From Planctomycetota bacterium (lineage in GTDB: Bacteria > Planctomycetota > UBA8742 > UBA2392): DNA of 64,000 bases. Position 1 is the stretch's first letter. Every line of letters begins with the position of its first letter. Below the pieces are notes generated by a model, which saw only the letters and a list, made by a program, of their open reading frames with translations, searched no databases and was not told where the DNA came from. The DNA lies in contig JADLAK010000036.1 in the NCBI GenBank assembly GCA_020848275.1, forward strand, positions 62,001 through 126,000, read 5' to 3'. Shown here in pieces: positions 43,264-54,615 of the stretch. The position numbers and the translations under genes were made by a program.

Positions 43264-46200
43264 GTGTCTAATCCTGTCCTGAATTACCGGTCTCGCCGCA
43301 GAGGCAGTTTGCTCGTGGTGGTGCTGGGCCTGCTCGTGGCGTTGTTCATCATCGGCACCTCGTTCAGTTATGTCACATTGACCGAACGCCGCGCCGCGGC
43401 CAATTACCTTGACCGCCAGCGTGCGCTGGACCTCGCGCTGGACGGCGTCGAGTACTCCATTGCGCGCCTGCGCGCCGGCGCCACCAGCCAGCACTACGAG
43501 GGCGTGGACGAAAGCATGTTTGAGTACTCGCCCAAGGACCGTGACGTCGAGCCCGCGACCTTTGGCGTAAACACGCTGGATACGCCGCTTTGCCGCGCAT
43601 CCTGGAACCGCGGCAGCACCGTGACCACCGGCGCCATTGGCGGCACCACGCCTGACGGCAAGTGGGTCGACTTCAACAGCGATGGCGCGCAGGACGCCGG
43701 TGAAACGGAGTTTGGCGGCGACAAGTTTCCGCAATCGCCGCAAGTCGATGAACGCTCGTTCCTATCGTCGGTGTCGTTGTTCGGCGGCGAGGGCATCTGC
43801 ATTGACGTGCATCCCCCGGGGCCCAAGGGCCAGGAACGCGCCTACCCCGAAGGCCGGCACTACACGGCCTCGGGCACCTACGAGGAGCTTGGCGACATCG
43901 CACGTTTGAAGGTGATTGACGCCTGCAGCCAGTTCAACCTCAATAACTTCAAGGGCCAGCGCCTGAAGGACCTGTTGCTGGTGCTGGGTTTCGAGATCGA
44001 CCGCTACATCGGAGGCAACAACCCGACGGGCATCTACAACCCGTTTACCCTTGAGCGCGCCCAGAAGATCATGGAGTTGCACGAGACGCTGAACTTCCGG
44101 TTCACCAACAAGGAGCAGCTCCAGCCCTTGTTCTCGGATAACCCGACGCTTTACGACGTCGCCATGAACTTCGTGACGGTGCGCGGCTACAGCGACTTCC
44201 AGTACCGCGACTACGCCGGCAGCAACAACCGCGTCGATCCCGACAACACCCGCAACCCGCGCAAGAAGACGGACATGGAGTTGCAGCGCGAGGGTTATTC
44301 CACCAGCACCGGCACCTTTGGCGGCCGCGACGGCAACGGCGACTGGCACCCGGGCGCCGACACCTACTGGCGCTCGCCCGTCAACCTCAACCGGGCGACC
44401 AAGCCCGTGCTGGTCACGCTGTTTGCGGGTCTGCAGGCCCGCGCGCGCCTTATGTTCTTCAAGAAGGCGAGTGAAATTACCGCCGACGACCTGTTGCAGA
44501 AAGAAGCGTGGGGCGCGGTGTTGAGGAAGCAGGTCACCGGCACCACCGACCTCGGTCGCCAGAACAACCAGGCCGCCACGCCCATCCCGGAAGACGACTG
44601 GTCGCCCGCGAACTGGGATAACCAGGCCGTCTACCAGCTTGTTCCCATCGGCCCGATCACCACGCCCGGCCTTTCGGGCGGCGGCTCAACCGGCACAGGC
44701 ACCGATTACGCCGGCGCCCTGGCCGACCTCGTGATCACCGAACGCAAGATTCACCCGTTCACCAGTTGGCAGGATTTCGATTACCGCGTGCTGTATCGCG
44801 CGCTGCTGAACATGCCCGCCGAGCGCTCCGGCATCAGGGTGCCCGACATGGTGCACCTCAACCGCAGCGACTTCACGCCCCAGGACGTCGACGGCAGCTT
44901 CCCTGTGAAGTACCTGCCCCGCGCTGACAACGTCAGCCACCCGGCCAGCCCGCTGCAGTCCATCGACGCCGCAATGCCGCCTTCGACCTTCCGCGCCTGG
45001 TATTGGAAGTCGGCCGTCGACATGATTCGTGCGGCGCTCAACCCCAACAACGTCGTCGCCCGTTACAACGCCGACTATCCGTATCACCAGAACGTCGATC
45101 GCATGGATCTCACCACGGCCAGTCAGCCCGTCTGCTTCAGCAGCATGGGCGTGTACGAGGTGATTTCGCAGGGCGAATTGCTGGCTTCCAAGACCATGGG
45201 CACGGGTATCGAGGCGTCAATGGGGGGCGCGACGCAAGCCGCCAAGCGCATCACCGTGGCGCGCCGGCAGGTGCGCACACTGGTCGAGGTCTATTCCGTG
45301 ATGCGCCACACCAGCCAGCGCCAGTTCATGGGGGCATTGGACCCTGACTTCATCCTCGACGGCAAGACGCCCACGCCCAGCGTTGTCGGCATGCCGGCCA
45401 TCCCGGAAAACGTCGTGGCCAACACTCGCTACGGCACCAAGTGCGGCCCGTATTCCATCGACGAGCGCACCACCGGCAACTACACCGAGACGCCCGACTC
45501 CGATCCCACGGTGTTTAGCGACGATTGCAGCTACATCGGGCGGGTCCGCAAGAAGGGTTTTAACGAGCTCAGCTACGCCAGCGACGAGTTCGGCTACGTC
45601 ACGCTCGACCCGCAGGACCGCACGCCGGTGCTGATCACACAGACGGGCATCCTCAATTTCCACGCGCGCTTCAACGAAGGCCTCAACGGTCGGTCGTCCA
45701 CGGCGGGCGATGGCCAGCCCATCCAGGGCCTCAACAGCAAGAACACCGCCGACCGCGCGCTTTTCGGCGCTTATCCTTATGACACCGACGCGGTGTTCGA
45801 CGACTTCATCAACAGCGCGTCTCCGCGCACCAAGAAGCCTGCGTTGGGCGGCGAAGGCACGTCGGAATTCGCGGCCTACGAAGGCGGCGACGAGTCGACC
45901 CGCTACGCGACGCTGCAAACCGACGGCGTGTTCCTGCGCGGCTGGCACTTGCGCGGCAAATACCGTGACGGCAACGGCACCATCACCAGCTACGGCCAGC
46001 GTGGTTTCAACCGCCCCGGCCGCCTCAAGATCCTGCGTTATCCCTGCGGCGCCAAGCGCGCGGACAACCCGCTCGATGACATCGAGGACGGCCCCAAGGA
46101 TTCCGATCAGACCGGCGCCGGCACCACGCTCCTTCAGGTTTTTCAGCGCCTCAACGGCATCGGGCCCTACTTCTCGGGCACCGACGAACACAACCACAAC

Positions 46201-47736
46201 GTGCAGGCGGATCGCCAGGCCCGCAGCAACGTTCCTTATTATGAAGGAACAATCGATTTCTGGATCAAGTGGGACCTGCCGGCCCAGGGCAGTGAAAACT
46301 ACATCGTCAGCATGGGCGAAGTGGACCCGGCCAGCCACAACTTCTCAGGCCTGTTCAGTTCGACCTGCTTTGGCCGCTTCGTCGACAGCGCAACCTACAA
46401 GCCCGCGGGCGCCACGCGCGACGACAAGGCCGACTTTGAGGGCGTGCAGTTCTGCATCTTCAAGGAACCGGCCGGCATCCTGCGTTTCTCGCGCCTCTAT
46501 TTCTCCGAGGCCTGGGGCATGCAGGTGCAGGGTTCGCAGTACGCCGGCGGCCAGCTTGACGTCTTTGGCAACGTGATGCGCCGCATCATGGACAGCCAGG
46601 ACAACGGCGGCATCAACCAGTACACCGGCACCGGCGACATCTGCATCAAGGGCGACGCCAACGACAAGGGCTTCCGCTATGCCCGCGCTGACGCCTGGGT
46701 CGACCTGACCACCATCACCAGCATGACCATCAAGCCCCTGCGTGCGCACGACTGGCACCGCGTGACCATTGCCTACAACAGCAACACTGACACGCCCTAT
46801 CGCCTGTGGCTTGACGGCCGCCTGGTGACCGTTGAGTTCCACGCCGATACCGAGGTCAACAACCCCAAGGGTTTCGTCAACGACGGCCACAAGTGGCCCG
46901 GCGACGGCCAGGACATGGCCCCGACGTCGGAATTCGACGTCGCGCGCTCGGCCTGCCGTATCCTCGAGATCAACCCCGAGGATCGCCTGACCATCGGCTG
47001 CATCTTCCGCCGCCAGCTCAACGTCAACGACCAGCAGATGTTCGACAAGTACTTCGTCGAGAACCCGGATTCGGCCAACGACAAGCCGCCGCGCCCGCTG
47101 TTCAAGTTCGACGCCAACTTCATTGCCGTCGCCAACGCCACCATCGACGACTTCCGCATCTGTTCGCGCCTGCCCGACCCCGGCTACGAGGTCGACACCA
47201 CGAGCTACCGCGCCGCAAGCCGTTATGTCGCGTCGACGGGGCTCAACCCGGACACCTACTTCGAACAGGGCTTTGTCGCGCAGAGCGGCGGCCAGGAGCC
47301 CATCCGGCTGCCGACGTCGGTGCGACTCGGTTCGCTGTCCTGGACGGAGTACCGCCCGGACTGGGATCCCTATGACGGCATGGGCCTGAACCACAACAAG
47401 TCGGCCCGCCTGCTTGTGACATGGGCGATCTTCCCCAACATCCGCGACCTGAAGCGTTCGGGCTTCCGCCACGACTACGCCAACGCGTCAGTCAGCGGCG
47501 AAGCGCCGGACTTCACCGGCGTTTCTGTCGAATCCGACAACTACTGGGCGCGTGGCGGCATTGCCCTGGGCGGAAAGCTGTTGCCCGCGGGCGATACCGT
47601 GGGTGCGTTCATTTATCGTGTGTACTTTGCCTGCCCCGACGGCGCGGCAGTCTCCAACGTCACGGCCTATCTTGACGACATGACGCTGACGATGCTGACG
47701 CCGCCGCGCAAATTGGTGTTCAACGTGGAGTATTAA
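43264..47736 (+). CDS. Giant GspK/PilX-like pseudopilin with LamG-like region
   Basis: The GTG at 43264 has GGAGG six bases upstream, giving 1490 residues. The N-terminus is that of a type IV pilin/type II secretion minor pseudopilin: basic RSRRRG before a hydrophobic helix SLLVVVLGLLVALFIIGTSF, then an amphipathic ERRAAANYLDRQRALDLALD. As in GspK, the Glu at +5 after the cleavage Gly is missing. Residues 230-560 have GspK-like features (LNNFKGQRLKDLLLVLGFE, SPVNLNRATKPVL). A concanavalin/LamG-like module follows at about 1000-1200 (GTIDFWIKWDLP, HDWHRVTIAYNSNTDTPYRLW, LDGRLV). Ordinary GspK has about 300 residues. It probably forms a surface or secretion-pseudopilus tip that binds a ligand; that is inference. 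Confidence 0.8.
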   Translation: MSNPVLNYRSRRRGSLLVVVLGLLVALFIIGTSFSYVTLTERRAAANYLDRQRALDLALDGVEYSIARLRAGATSQHYEGVDESMFEYSPKDRDVEPATFGVNTLDTPLCRASWNRGSTVTTGAIGGTTPDGKWVDFNSDGAQDAGETEFGGDKFPQSPQVDERSFLSSVSLFGGEGICIDVHPPGPKGQERAYPEGRHYTASGTYEELGDIARLKVIDACSQFNLNNFKGQRLKDLLLVLGFEIDRYIGGNNPTGIYNPFTLERAQKIMELHETLNFRFTNKEQLQPLFSDNPTLYDVAMNFVTVRGYSDFQYRDYAGSNNRVDPDNTRNPRKKTDMELQREGYSTSTGTFGGRDGNGDWHPGADTYWRSPVNLNRATKPVLVTLFAGLQARARLMFFKKASEITADDLLQKEAWGAVLRKQVTGTTDLGRQNNQAATPIPEDDWSPANWDNQAVYQLVPIGPITTPGLSGGGSTGTGTDYAGALADLVITERKIHPFTSWQDFDYRVLYRALLNMPAERSGIRVPDMVHLNRSDFTPQDVDGSFPVKYLPRADNVSHPASPLQSIDAAMPPSTFRAWYWKSAVDMIRAALNPNNVVARYNADYPYHQNVDRMDLTTASQPVCFSSMGVYEVISQGELLASKTMGTGIEASMGGATQAAKRITVARRQVRTLVEVYSVMRHTSQRQFMGALDPDFILDGKTPTPSVVGMPAIPENVVANTRYGTKCGPYSIDERTTGNYTETPDSDPTVFSDDCSYIGRVRKKGFNELSYASDEFGYVTLDPQDRTPVLITQTGILNFHARFNEGLNGRSSTAGDGQPIQGLNSKNTADRALFGAYPYDTDAVFDDFINSASPRTKKPALGGEGTSEFAAYEGGDESTRYATLQTDGVFLRGWHLRGKYRDGNGTITSYGQRGFNRPGRLKILRYPCGAKRADNPLDDIEDGPKDSDQTGAGTTLLQVFQRLNGIGPYFSGTDEHNHNVQADRQARSNVPYYEGTIDFWIKWDLPAQGSENYIVSMGEVDPASHNFSGLFSSTCFGRFVDSATYKPAGATRDDKADFEGVQFCIFKEPAGILRFSRLYFSEAWGMQVQGSQYAGGQLDVFGNVMRRIMDSQDNGGINQYTGTGDICIKGDANDKGFRYARADAWVDLTTITSMTIKPLRAHDWHRVTIAYNSNTDTPYRLWLDGRLVTVEFHADTEVNNPKGFVNDGHKWPGDGQDMAPTSEFDVARSACRILEINPEDRLTIGCIFRRQLNVNDQQMFDKYFVENPDSANDKPPRPLFKFDANFIAVANATIDDFRICSRLPDPGYEVDTTSYRAASRYVASTGLNPDTYFEQGFVAQSGGQEPIRLPTSVRLGSLSWTEYRPDWDPYDGMGLNHNKSARLLVTWAIFPNIRDLKRSGFRHDYANASVSGEAPDFTGVSVESDNYWARGGIALGGKLLPAGDTVGAFIYRVYFACPDGAAVSNVTAYLDDMTLTMLTPPRKLVFNVEY

Positions 47737-47775
47737 CCCCTGCGTAGGGCCCCCTTGGGAAGTCGAGCCGGTTTT

Positions 47776-49404
47776 ATGTCTGCGATCAAAACAACCCTGG
47801 CGTTGCTGGCGCTCTCCGCCATCGGCGCGGGGGTTTGCTGTGCCGAGTTCCCGGCCCATCGCGTGCGGCTGCAGCGCGACCAGATGCAGAACCCGCTGCC
47901 GCCGTCGATTTACATCGATAATCGCGTTGTGGTGCGCAACTTCCGGCTTGAGGCCAACGGCGCCGGGTCGGGCATCGTCATCAAGGGCGAGGTCTGGACC
48001 GACTTCGAAGTGGAAGCCGGCCACGGCTTGCCCGAAGGGCAGATGACGGGCTTGAAGGTCGAGGTGTCACTGTCGGAAATGCGTACGGTGACCGAGCCCG
48101 GCCGCCAGGTTCCGAGCCAGTTCGCGACCGCAAACGTCAACGCGGTCGAGCAGGGCTTTGGCCTTGCCGGCTTCGAGTTGCCCGAGCTTTCAAAGCCGTT
48201 GCCCCCGGGCATGTATCTGCTGGCGGTGGCGGTCATTTTTGAACGCCAAACGGTCAAGATTCGCGAAACACTGAAGTGGTGCCCTGACTGGTATGGCGAC
48301 TACGGTAACCCCATCGAACACGAAAAGGCCTACCAGGAGTTGCTAAGGCTGGGGCGCGTCAAAGGCGACGCGATGTTGCATGTCGGCGACATTTGCAACG
48401 ATGCCGGCGGCGTTGATTTCGGCCGGCCGGGCGCGGAGAAAGTGCTTTGCCGGGACCGCAGTTTTGACACGGTTTCGTGGCTGGTTGTGTATGAAAAGCA
48501 GCGCGCGGACGTCGAGGCCGATTTCAAGGCAAAGAAGATCACCAAGCAGCAACGTGATCGTTTTATCGCGGGAATCGACCAGAACATTGCGGTACTCGGC
48601 GGCGCTGCTTCAAAAGAAGAATCAGCCGAGCACGTTCGCGTCGGCGAGGTGTCTGCCAAACTTGCGAAGCAGATTTCAGATTGGGAAGACAAGTTGCGGG
48701 AGAGCTACTGGGTGCTGCTTGACGGGCATATCTGGTACCAGGCTTGCAACTCGATCACCATCCCCGGCAACAATGTCGCTGCGGCAGTCACGGCCAACAA
48801 TAATCAGGCGGACAAAGATGCGCGAACCAAAGCAATGAATGACCCGGTGATTGCGGCCGACCGCGCCGCAAAAGTTGCCGAATACAAAGCCAGGAAGACT
48901 CCCGCGGCGATCACCGAAGCGGCGCTGAAGTTCTTTGACCGGCGCGACAATTCCGGCGATTGGGACAGCGAAAAGTTCACAACCGGCGGCGCGAAGATCG
49001 TTCTCGACGTCAAGAAGTGGCGCGAGCACGTGCTCAAGGTTGCGCGGCGGTGTATCAAGGACACGCAGCCGATACTCGATGTGCTGAACACGACTAACCG
49101 CTACTGCATCCAGAAGTGGCCCGAGGCTTACGACAGCGCCAAGGCCGCACGCGATGCTGTGTTGACCCTCGGCTTTGCCCACGAATTCACCGTCCGCACC
49201 GATAAAGTAATGAAGGACGCGGCCGATACAGTGAAAGACGACCTTGAAAGCCTTGCGGCGGCCAACGCAGATGTCGCCGAGTACATCCGCGGGGCAAAAG
49301 GTGTGGGATACTCGACCGTTCAAGGCAGGATCAACGCAGGCGTGCAGGGTGCCAAGAACGGCGTCAAGCTGTTTCAGTTCATGGCCAAGTATGGAAAAAA
49401 GTAG
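47776..49404 (+). CDS. Secreted protein of unknown family, paralogue 1
   Basis: I do not recognise the family. The 542-residue protein has a signal peptide (MSAIKTTLALLALSAIGAGV, cleavage near CCAEF). It is clearly a paralogue of the next gene: both share CxAEFPAHRVxLxRxxMQNPxPP at the mature start, GEVWTDFEVEAGH, FELPELSKPLPPG, LKWCPxWYG, ISxWEDKLRExYW, and YCxQKWPxAYxSAKAARDAVLxLGF near the end. The first 200 residues look beta-rich and the remainder helical. Conserved Trp-Cys-Pro and Tyr-Cys pairs suggest a disulfide. It lies 39 bases behind the pseudopilin-like gene, so it may be exported or displayed by that system. Confidence 0.78.
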   Translation: MSAIKTTLALLALSAIGAGVCCAEFPAHRVRLQRDQMQNPLPPSIYIDNRVVVRNFRLEANGAGSGIVIKGEVWTDFEVEAGHGLPEGQMTGLKVEVSLSEMRTVTEPGRQVPSQFATANVNAVEQGFGLAGFELPELSKPLPPGMYLLAVAVIFERQTVKIRETLKWCPDWYGDYGNPIEHEKAYQELLRLGRVKGDAMLHVGDICNDAGGVDFGRPGAEKVLCRDRSFDTVSWLVVYEKQRADVEADFKAKKITKQQRDRFIAGIDQNIAVLGGAASKEESAEHVRVGEVSAKLAKQISDWEDKLRESYWVLLDGHIWYQACNSITIPGNNVAAAVTANNNQADKDARTKAMNDPVIAADRAAKVAEYKARKTPAAITEAALKFFDRRDNSGDWDSEKFTTGGAKIVLDVKKWREHVLKVARRCIKDTQPILDVLNTTNRYCIQKWPEAYDSAKAARDAVLTLGFAHEFTVRTDKVMKDAADTVKDDLESLAAANADVAEYIRGAKGVGYSTVQGRINAGVQGAKNGVKLFQFMAKYGKK

Positions 49405-49470
49405 GGCCGTAACGGGGCAACCAAGTTACAACTCAAGCCTTGCAACGATGGTTTGAAGGAGACCGGAATA

Positions 49471-51252
49471 ATGAAAAAGCTGATGATCGCCGCCGCCTTG
49501 TCGGCGCTTTGCGCCGTGGGCGCCAGTGCGTGTTTTGCGGAATTTCCCGCTCACCGCGTGAAGCTGGACCGCGCGGCGATGCAGAACCCGTTTCCGCCAA
49601 CGGTGTACGACACCAACCACCTCGTGCTGAAAAACTTCACCCTTGAGGCCTCGGCGTCGGGCACGGGCGTAAAGGTTAAGGGCGAATTCTGGACCGACTT
49701 CGAGGTCGAGGGCGGCCATAAGCTCGAGGCCGGGCAAATGACCGGCATCAAGGTCGATGTCTCGCTGCTTGAGATGCGCAGCGCGACCGAGGCGGGGCGC
49801 ATGGTCCCCGGCCAGTTCGTCACCAGCACCGTGAGCAGGGTTGAGCAGGACCTGGGCTGGGGGAGCTTCGAGCTGCCGGAACTCGCCAAGCCGCTGCCCC
49901 CGGGCAGCTACCAGATCCTCGTCATGATCACTTTCGGCGTCCAGGACACCAAGTTCCGCGAAGGCCTGAAGTGGTGCCCCAACTGGTATGGCGGCTGGAC
50001 GCAAATGGATGACGACGGCAAGGTCATTGCCAGCGGCGACGTCTACGGCCACGAAACCGAGCACGAAAAGGCCTACCAGGGCCTGTTGAACTCGATGAAG
50101 TCCGTCAAGGACACGGGCGTGCTGATGGTCGGCGCCATGCGCGCCGACAGCGGTGCGCTGGACTTCGGCCGTGCGGGCTCCGAAACGTTCCTGTCCCAGG
50201 ACCAGAGCTACCGCGTGATGGGCGAGTTGATCAACCTTGTCGACCAGCGCAAGAAGGCCGACGAAGATTACAAGAAGGAAAAGCCTGTTCTTGAAAAGGA
50301 GTTGAAGGACGCAGCTAATGCCGCAGCCAAGGCCCAGGCCAAGCAGAAGCTGGACAAGCTTGAGGAACGCTACAAGATTGCCAAGGCCAGCACAGAGGCC
50401 ATTACCGCCCTCAACGGCGGCGCGGCAACCAAGGATGAAATTTCCGAGTATGCGCGCATTGGCGCCATCCGCACGCGGCTGTCCGAGCAAATCAGCAACT
50501 GGGAAGACAAGCTGCGCGAGAAGTACTGGCTGCTGCTCGACGGTTACATCTGGTACAAGGCCTACAACGCCATCGCCACCGCGGGCTACAACGCCAGCGA
50601 GGCCATCAAGCTGGGGAACAACACCCAGGACTCCGAAAAGCGGCAGGCCGAACTCAAGAAGCGCAAGGACGACGCGGCCTACAAGGCGACCAAGGACAAG
50701 GAAATCGAGGACAAGATCGGGCTGAGCCTGATGCCCGACAAGCTGAAGACCTGCGCGTCTGACTACTTCCGCAAGATGATCGAGAACGACGACTGGGACA
50801 GCTCGAAGTTCGTCATCAAGCAGGGGCCGAAGTACGTGTTGAACATCAAGGCCTGGCGCACGCACGTGATTTCCGTGGCCACCACCTGTTACAACGAAAC
50901 CAAGCCGATCCTCGAAGAGCTTAACACGGAGAACAACTACTGCGTGCAGAAGTGGCCTGACGCTTACGGCTCAGCCAAGGCCGCGCGCGACGCCGTGCTG
51001 TCGCTTGGCTTTGGCTACGAGTTCAGCATCCGCACCGACGCGGTGATGAAGGAATCGGTCGACATGGTCAACGGCGACCTCGAGACGCTGGCGGCGACCA
51101 ACCCGACCATCGAGTCCTACATCAAGGCGGCTGTGGGCAATGTGCACTCGGCGTTCCAGAGCAAGATTCACTCCGGCCTCGACACGGCCAAGAAGGGCGT
51201 CAAGCTGCACGATTTCGTCAAACGCTGGAACAAGGCCAAGAAGCCAAAGTAG
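49471..51252 (+). CDS. Secreted protein of unknown family, paralogue 2
   Basis: The 593-residue tandem paralogue of the preceding gene (the shared blocks are named there). Its signal peptide is KKLMIAAALSALCAVGASAC, with cleavage near CFAEF. Compared with paralogue 1 it has a longer Lys/Glu-rich helical insertion (about residues 260-310, EKELKDAANAAAKAQAKQKL) and an extra segment after CPNWYGGWTQ. AAGGAG precedes the ATG at 49471, which is preferred to an in-frame TTG at 49453. The two copies are well diverged, so the duplication is old. Function unknown; likely extracytoplasmic. Confidence 0.78.
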   Translation: MKKLMIAAALSALCAVGASACFAEFPAHRVKLDRAAMQNPFPPTVYDTNHLVLKNFTLEASASGTGVKVKGEFWTDFEVEGGHKLEAGQMTGIKVDVSLLEMRSATEAGRMVPGQFVTSTVSRVEQDLGWGSFELPELAKPLPPGSYQILVMITFGVQDTKFREGLKWCPNWYGGWTQMDDDGKVIASGDVYGHETEHEKAYQGLLNSMKSVKDTGVLMVGAMRADSGALDFGRAGSETFLSQDQSYRVMGELINLVDQRKKADEDYKKEKPVLEKELKDAANAAAKAQAKQKLDKLEERYKIAKASTEAITALNGGAATKDEISEYARIGAIRTRLSEQISNWEDKLREKYWLLLDGYIWYKAYNAIATAGYNASEAIKLGNNTQDSEKRQAELKKRKDDAAYKATKDKEIEDKIGLSLMPDKLKTCASDYFRKMIENDDWDSSKFVIKQGPKYVLNIKAWRTHVISVATTCYNETKPILEELNTENNYCVQKWPDAYGSAKAARDAVLSLGFGYEFSIRTDAVMKESVDMVNGDLETLAATNPTIESYIKAAVGNVHSAFQSKIHSGLDTAKKGVKLHDFVKRWNKAKKPK

Positions 51253-51363
51253 GCGGAAGTCCTCGCAGAAGTGTTCGGCCCCGGCGGTTTTGGCGGGGCC
51301 GAAGCTTTGATGAGGTGTAGGGGCGCAATCAGCCCCGCGGCAGGGCGGGGGATTAACGTTGTT

Positions 51364-51400
51364 GCCCCGGCCTCCCGGCCGGGGCTGAATTCTGGAAACC
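51364..51400. terminator. Hairpin with adjoining ATTCTGGAAACC word
   Basis: GCCCCGGCC (51364-51372) pairs perfectly with GGCCGGGGC (51377-51385) over TCCC, and TTCTGGAAACC follows at 51390-51400. The same word stands beside a similar stem at 55580-55608. It lies before the kinase gene; other GC stems occur from 51300. Confidence 0.5.
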
Positions 51401-51434
51401 ATCTATGAATACGCCCTAAACCTAGCTGGACCTC

Positions 51435-53006
51435 ATGCCCAACCTTACCGCTGAAGAAACCATCCGCTTCCTCGCTGCCAAGGGCTTTTTGAGCCCCGGC
51501 GAGGTCGAACTCGTCAATGGCCGCTACCGCGAAACGCACGACGGCCCGCTGCTGGGTTTTCTCGGGCGCGAAAAAATCCTGCCGCACGAAGTCGTCAAGG
51601 ACCTCAGCCTGCTGCTCAGCGACGGCCGCATGGACGGCCACGACCCGCACCTGCCCGGCCTGATGCTGCTGTCGCTGATTGGCCGCGGCGGCCGCGGCTC
51701 GGTGTTTCGCGCGTGGCAGCCAAGCCTCAAGCGCCTGGTCGCCGTCAAAATCCTGTCGCGCGAACTCGCCACTAACCGCGAGTACATCCAGCGCTTTTTG
51801 CGCGAAGCCCGGGTGGCCAGCAAAGTCGCGCACAAGAACATCGTGCGCGCCTTTGACATCAACAAGGTCGACGGAAACGTCTACCTCGTCATGGAGTACG
51901 TCTCGGGCCAATCCCTGGGCGATGTGCTGCGCCTCAAGGGCAAGTTGTCCGTCGCCTACGGCCTCGAGATCGCCCGGCAGGTGGCCGAGGCGTTGTCCTA
52001 TGCGGCGGGCGTGGGCCTGGTGCATCGCGACATTAAACCCGACAACATTATGATCGACCGGCACGGGCGTGTGAAACTCTGCGACCTGGGCCTTGCGCGC
52101 ACCGTGGGCAGCACGCACCTGACCTCGCCCCTGATTGCGCAGGGAACGCCGGCCTACATGTCGCCCGAGGCGGCGACGGCGCCGGAAATCGACAGCCAGA
52201 CCGACGTGTATTCGTTGGGCGCCACGCTGTATCGCGCGTTGTTGGGGCGTCTGCCCTTTGACCATTCCGATCCGGTTGAAGTCCTGCGCATGCACGTTGA
52301 AGAGGAAGTCCGCGGCCTGGACAGCGGCGAAATCCCGGGCGCCGTCGGCGAACTCATCCGGCGCATGATGCAAAAGGACCCGAAAAAGCGCCCGCAGGCC
52401 AAGGCCCTGCCCAGCGAAATCGCGGCGCTTGCCAAGGCGCTGCCCGGGCTGGACAACCCCAAACTCTGGACGCTGGTAGAGGGCGGCGAGCCGCCGCCGG
52501 TGGTCGCCGCGCCTCAGCCGTCAGTCGCCGAGCCGACCGAGCAGATTCCCGACGGCCTGTCGCGTGTCGACGCCAAAGAACTGCCGCGGCCTGTGGTCAG
52601 CGGGCGCATGCCCGCCGCGCCCACGCCCACGGCGCCCGTGGCGGCAGGCGGCTCGCGCATGGTGATGGTTTCATTTGGCGTGATGACGTTGGCGCTGGCG
52701 ATGTGCCTGGTTTACATCATGGTCTCCAGCCTCGCTCCGCCGCCGGCCCCTGTGGCCGACCCGCAGGCCGAGACCTGGCGCAAACAGGCTGTGGAGGGGC
52801 AACAGCGGGCGGAATCGGCCGAACGCAAACGCGCCGCGCTTGCCGCGTCTATGGCCGACGCCGCGGCCCGTTTGAGCGCCGAGGATGCCCGCGACGCCGA
52901 ACGCGCCAGAAGTGGTTCGCGCCGCGAGACTGTCGATGGCGTGATGTCCGGCATTGAACACCTGCGCAAGGCAACGGCGCTCAAGGACATGCCCGGGGGC
53001 GATTAG
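51435..53006 (+). CDS. Membrane Ser/Thr protein kinase (Pkn2-type)
   Basis: The 523-residue protein has an N-terminal 75-residue extension, then a full Hanks-type kinase domain: GRGGRGSVF (83-91), Lys105 in VAVKIL, HRDIKPDN (197-204), DLG (217-219, in place of DFG as in many bacterial Pkn2-type kinases) and SPEAA. A membrane span at about 409-432 is followed by an Ala/Glu/Arg-rich coiled-coil tail (441-500) outside the membrane. There is no PASTA or other known sensor. The double-FHA protein at 26829-29612 could read its phosphothreonines. It precedes atpD by 65 bases but a separate promoter lies between. Confidence 0.93.
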   Translation: MPNLTAEETIRFLAAKGFLSPGEVELVNGRYRETHDGPLLGFLGREKILPHEVVKDLSLLLSDGRMDGHDPHLPGLMLLSLIGRGGRGSVFRAWQPSLKRLVAVKILSRELATNREYIQRFLREARVASKVAHKNIVRAFDINKVDGNVYLVMEYVSGQSLGDVLRLKGKLSVAYGLEIARQVAEALSYAAGVGLVHRDIKPDNIMIDRHGRVKLCDLGLARTVGSTHLTSPLIAQGTPAYMSPEAATAPEIDSQTDVYSLGATLYRALLGRLPFDHSDPVEVLRMHVEEEVRGLDSGEIPGAVGELIRRMMQKDPKKRPQAKALPSEIAALAKALPGLDNPKLWTLVEGGEPPPVVAAPQPSVAEPTEQIPDGLSRVDAKELPRPVVSGRMPAAPTPTAPVAAGGSRMVMVSFGVMTLALAMCLVYIMVSSLAPPPAPVADPQAETWRKQAVEGQQRAESAERKRAALAASMADAAARLSAEDARDAERARSGSRRETVDGVMSGIEHLRKATALKDMPGGD

Positions 53007-53013
53007 AGGACGG

Positions 53014-54508
<1,495 letters not shown>

Positions 54509-54516
54509 TGTGCGGT

Positions 54517-54553
54517 GGGCTTCAAGCCCGCGTGTGTTGTGGGCCTCCGGCCC
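54517..54553. repeat. Two tandem small palindromes after atpD
   Basis: GGGCTTCAAGCCC (54517-54529) and GGGCCTCCGGCCC (54541-54553), each preceded by GT and followed by GC, stand 24 bases apart just downstream of the atpD stop. They could form tandem hairpins. Confidence 0.6.
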
Positions 54554-54615
54554 GCAAGCCTTGAATTTATGCGTGAGTGCGGCCAAGATGGCCACAACAC
54601 AAACAGGAGACTCTC

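Noticed and set aside
45217-47472. Two minus-strand frames of about 370 codons opposite the pseudopilin-like gene
   Set aside because: Antisense shadows of a GC-rich gene; no domains or start signals.
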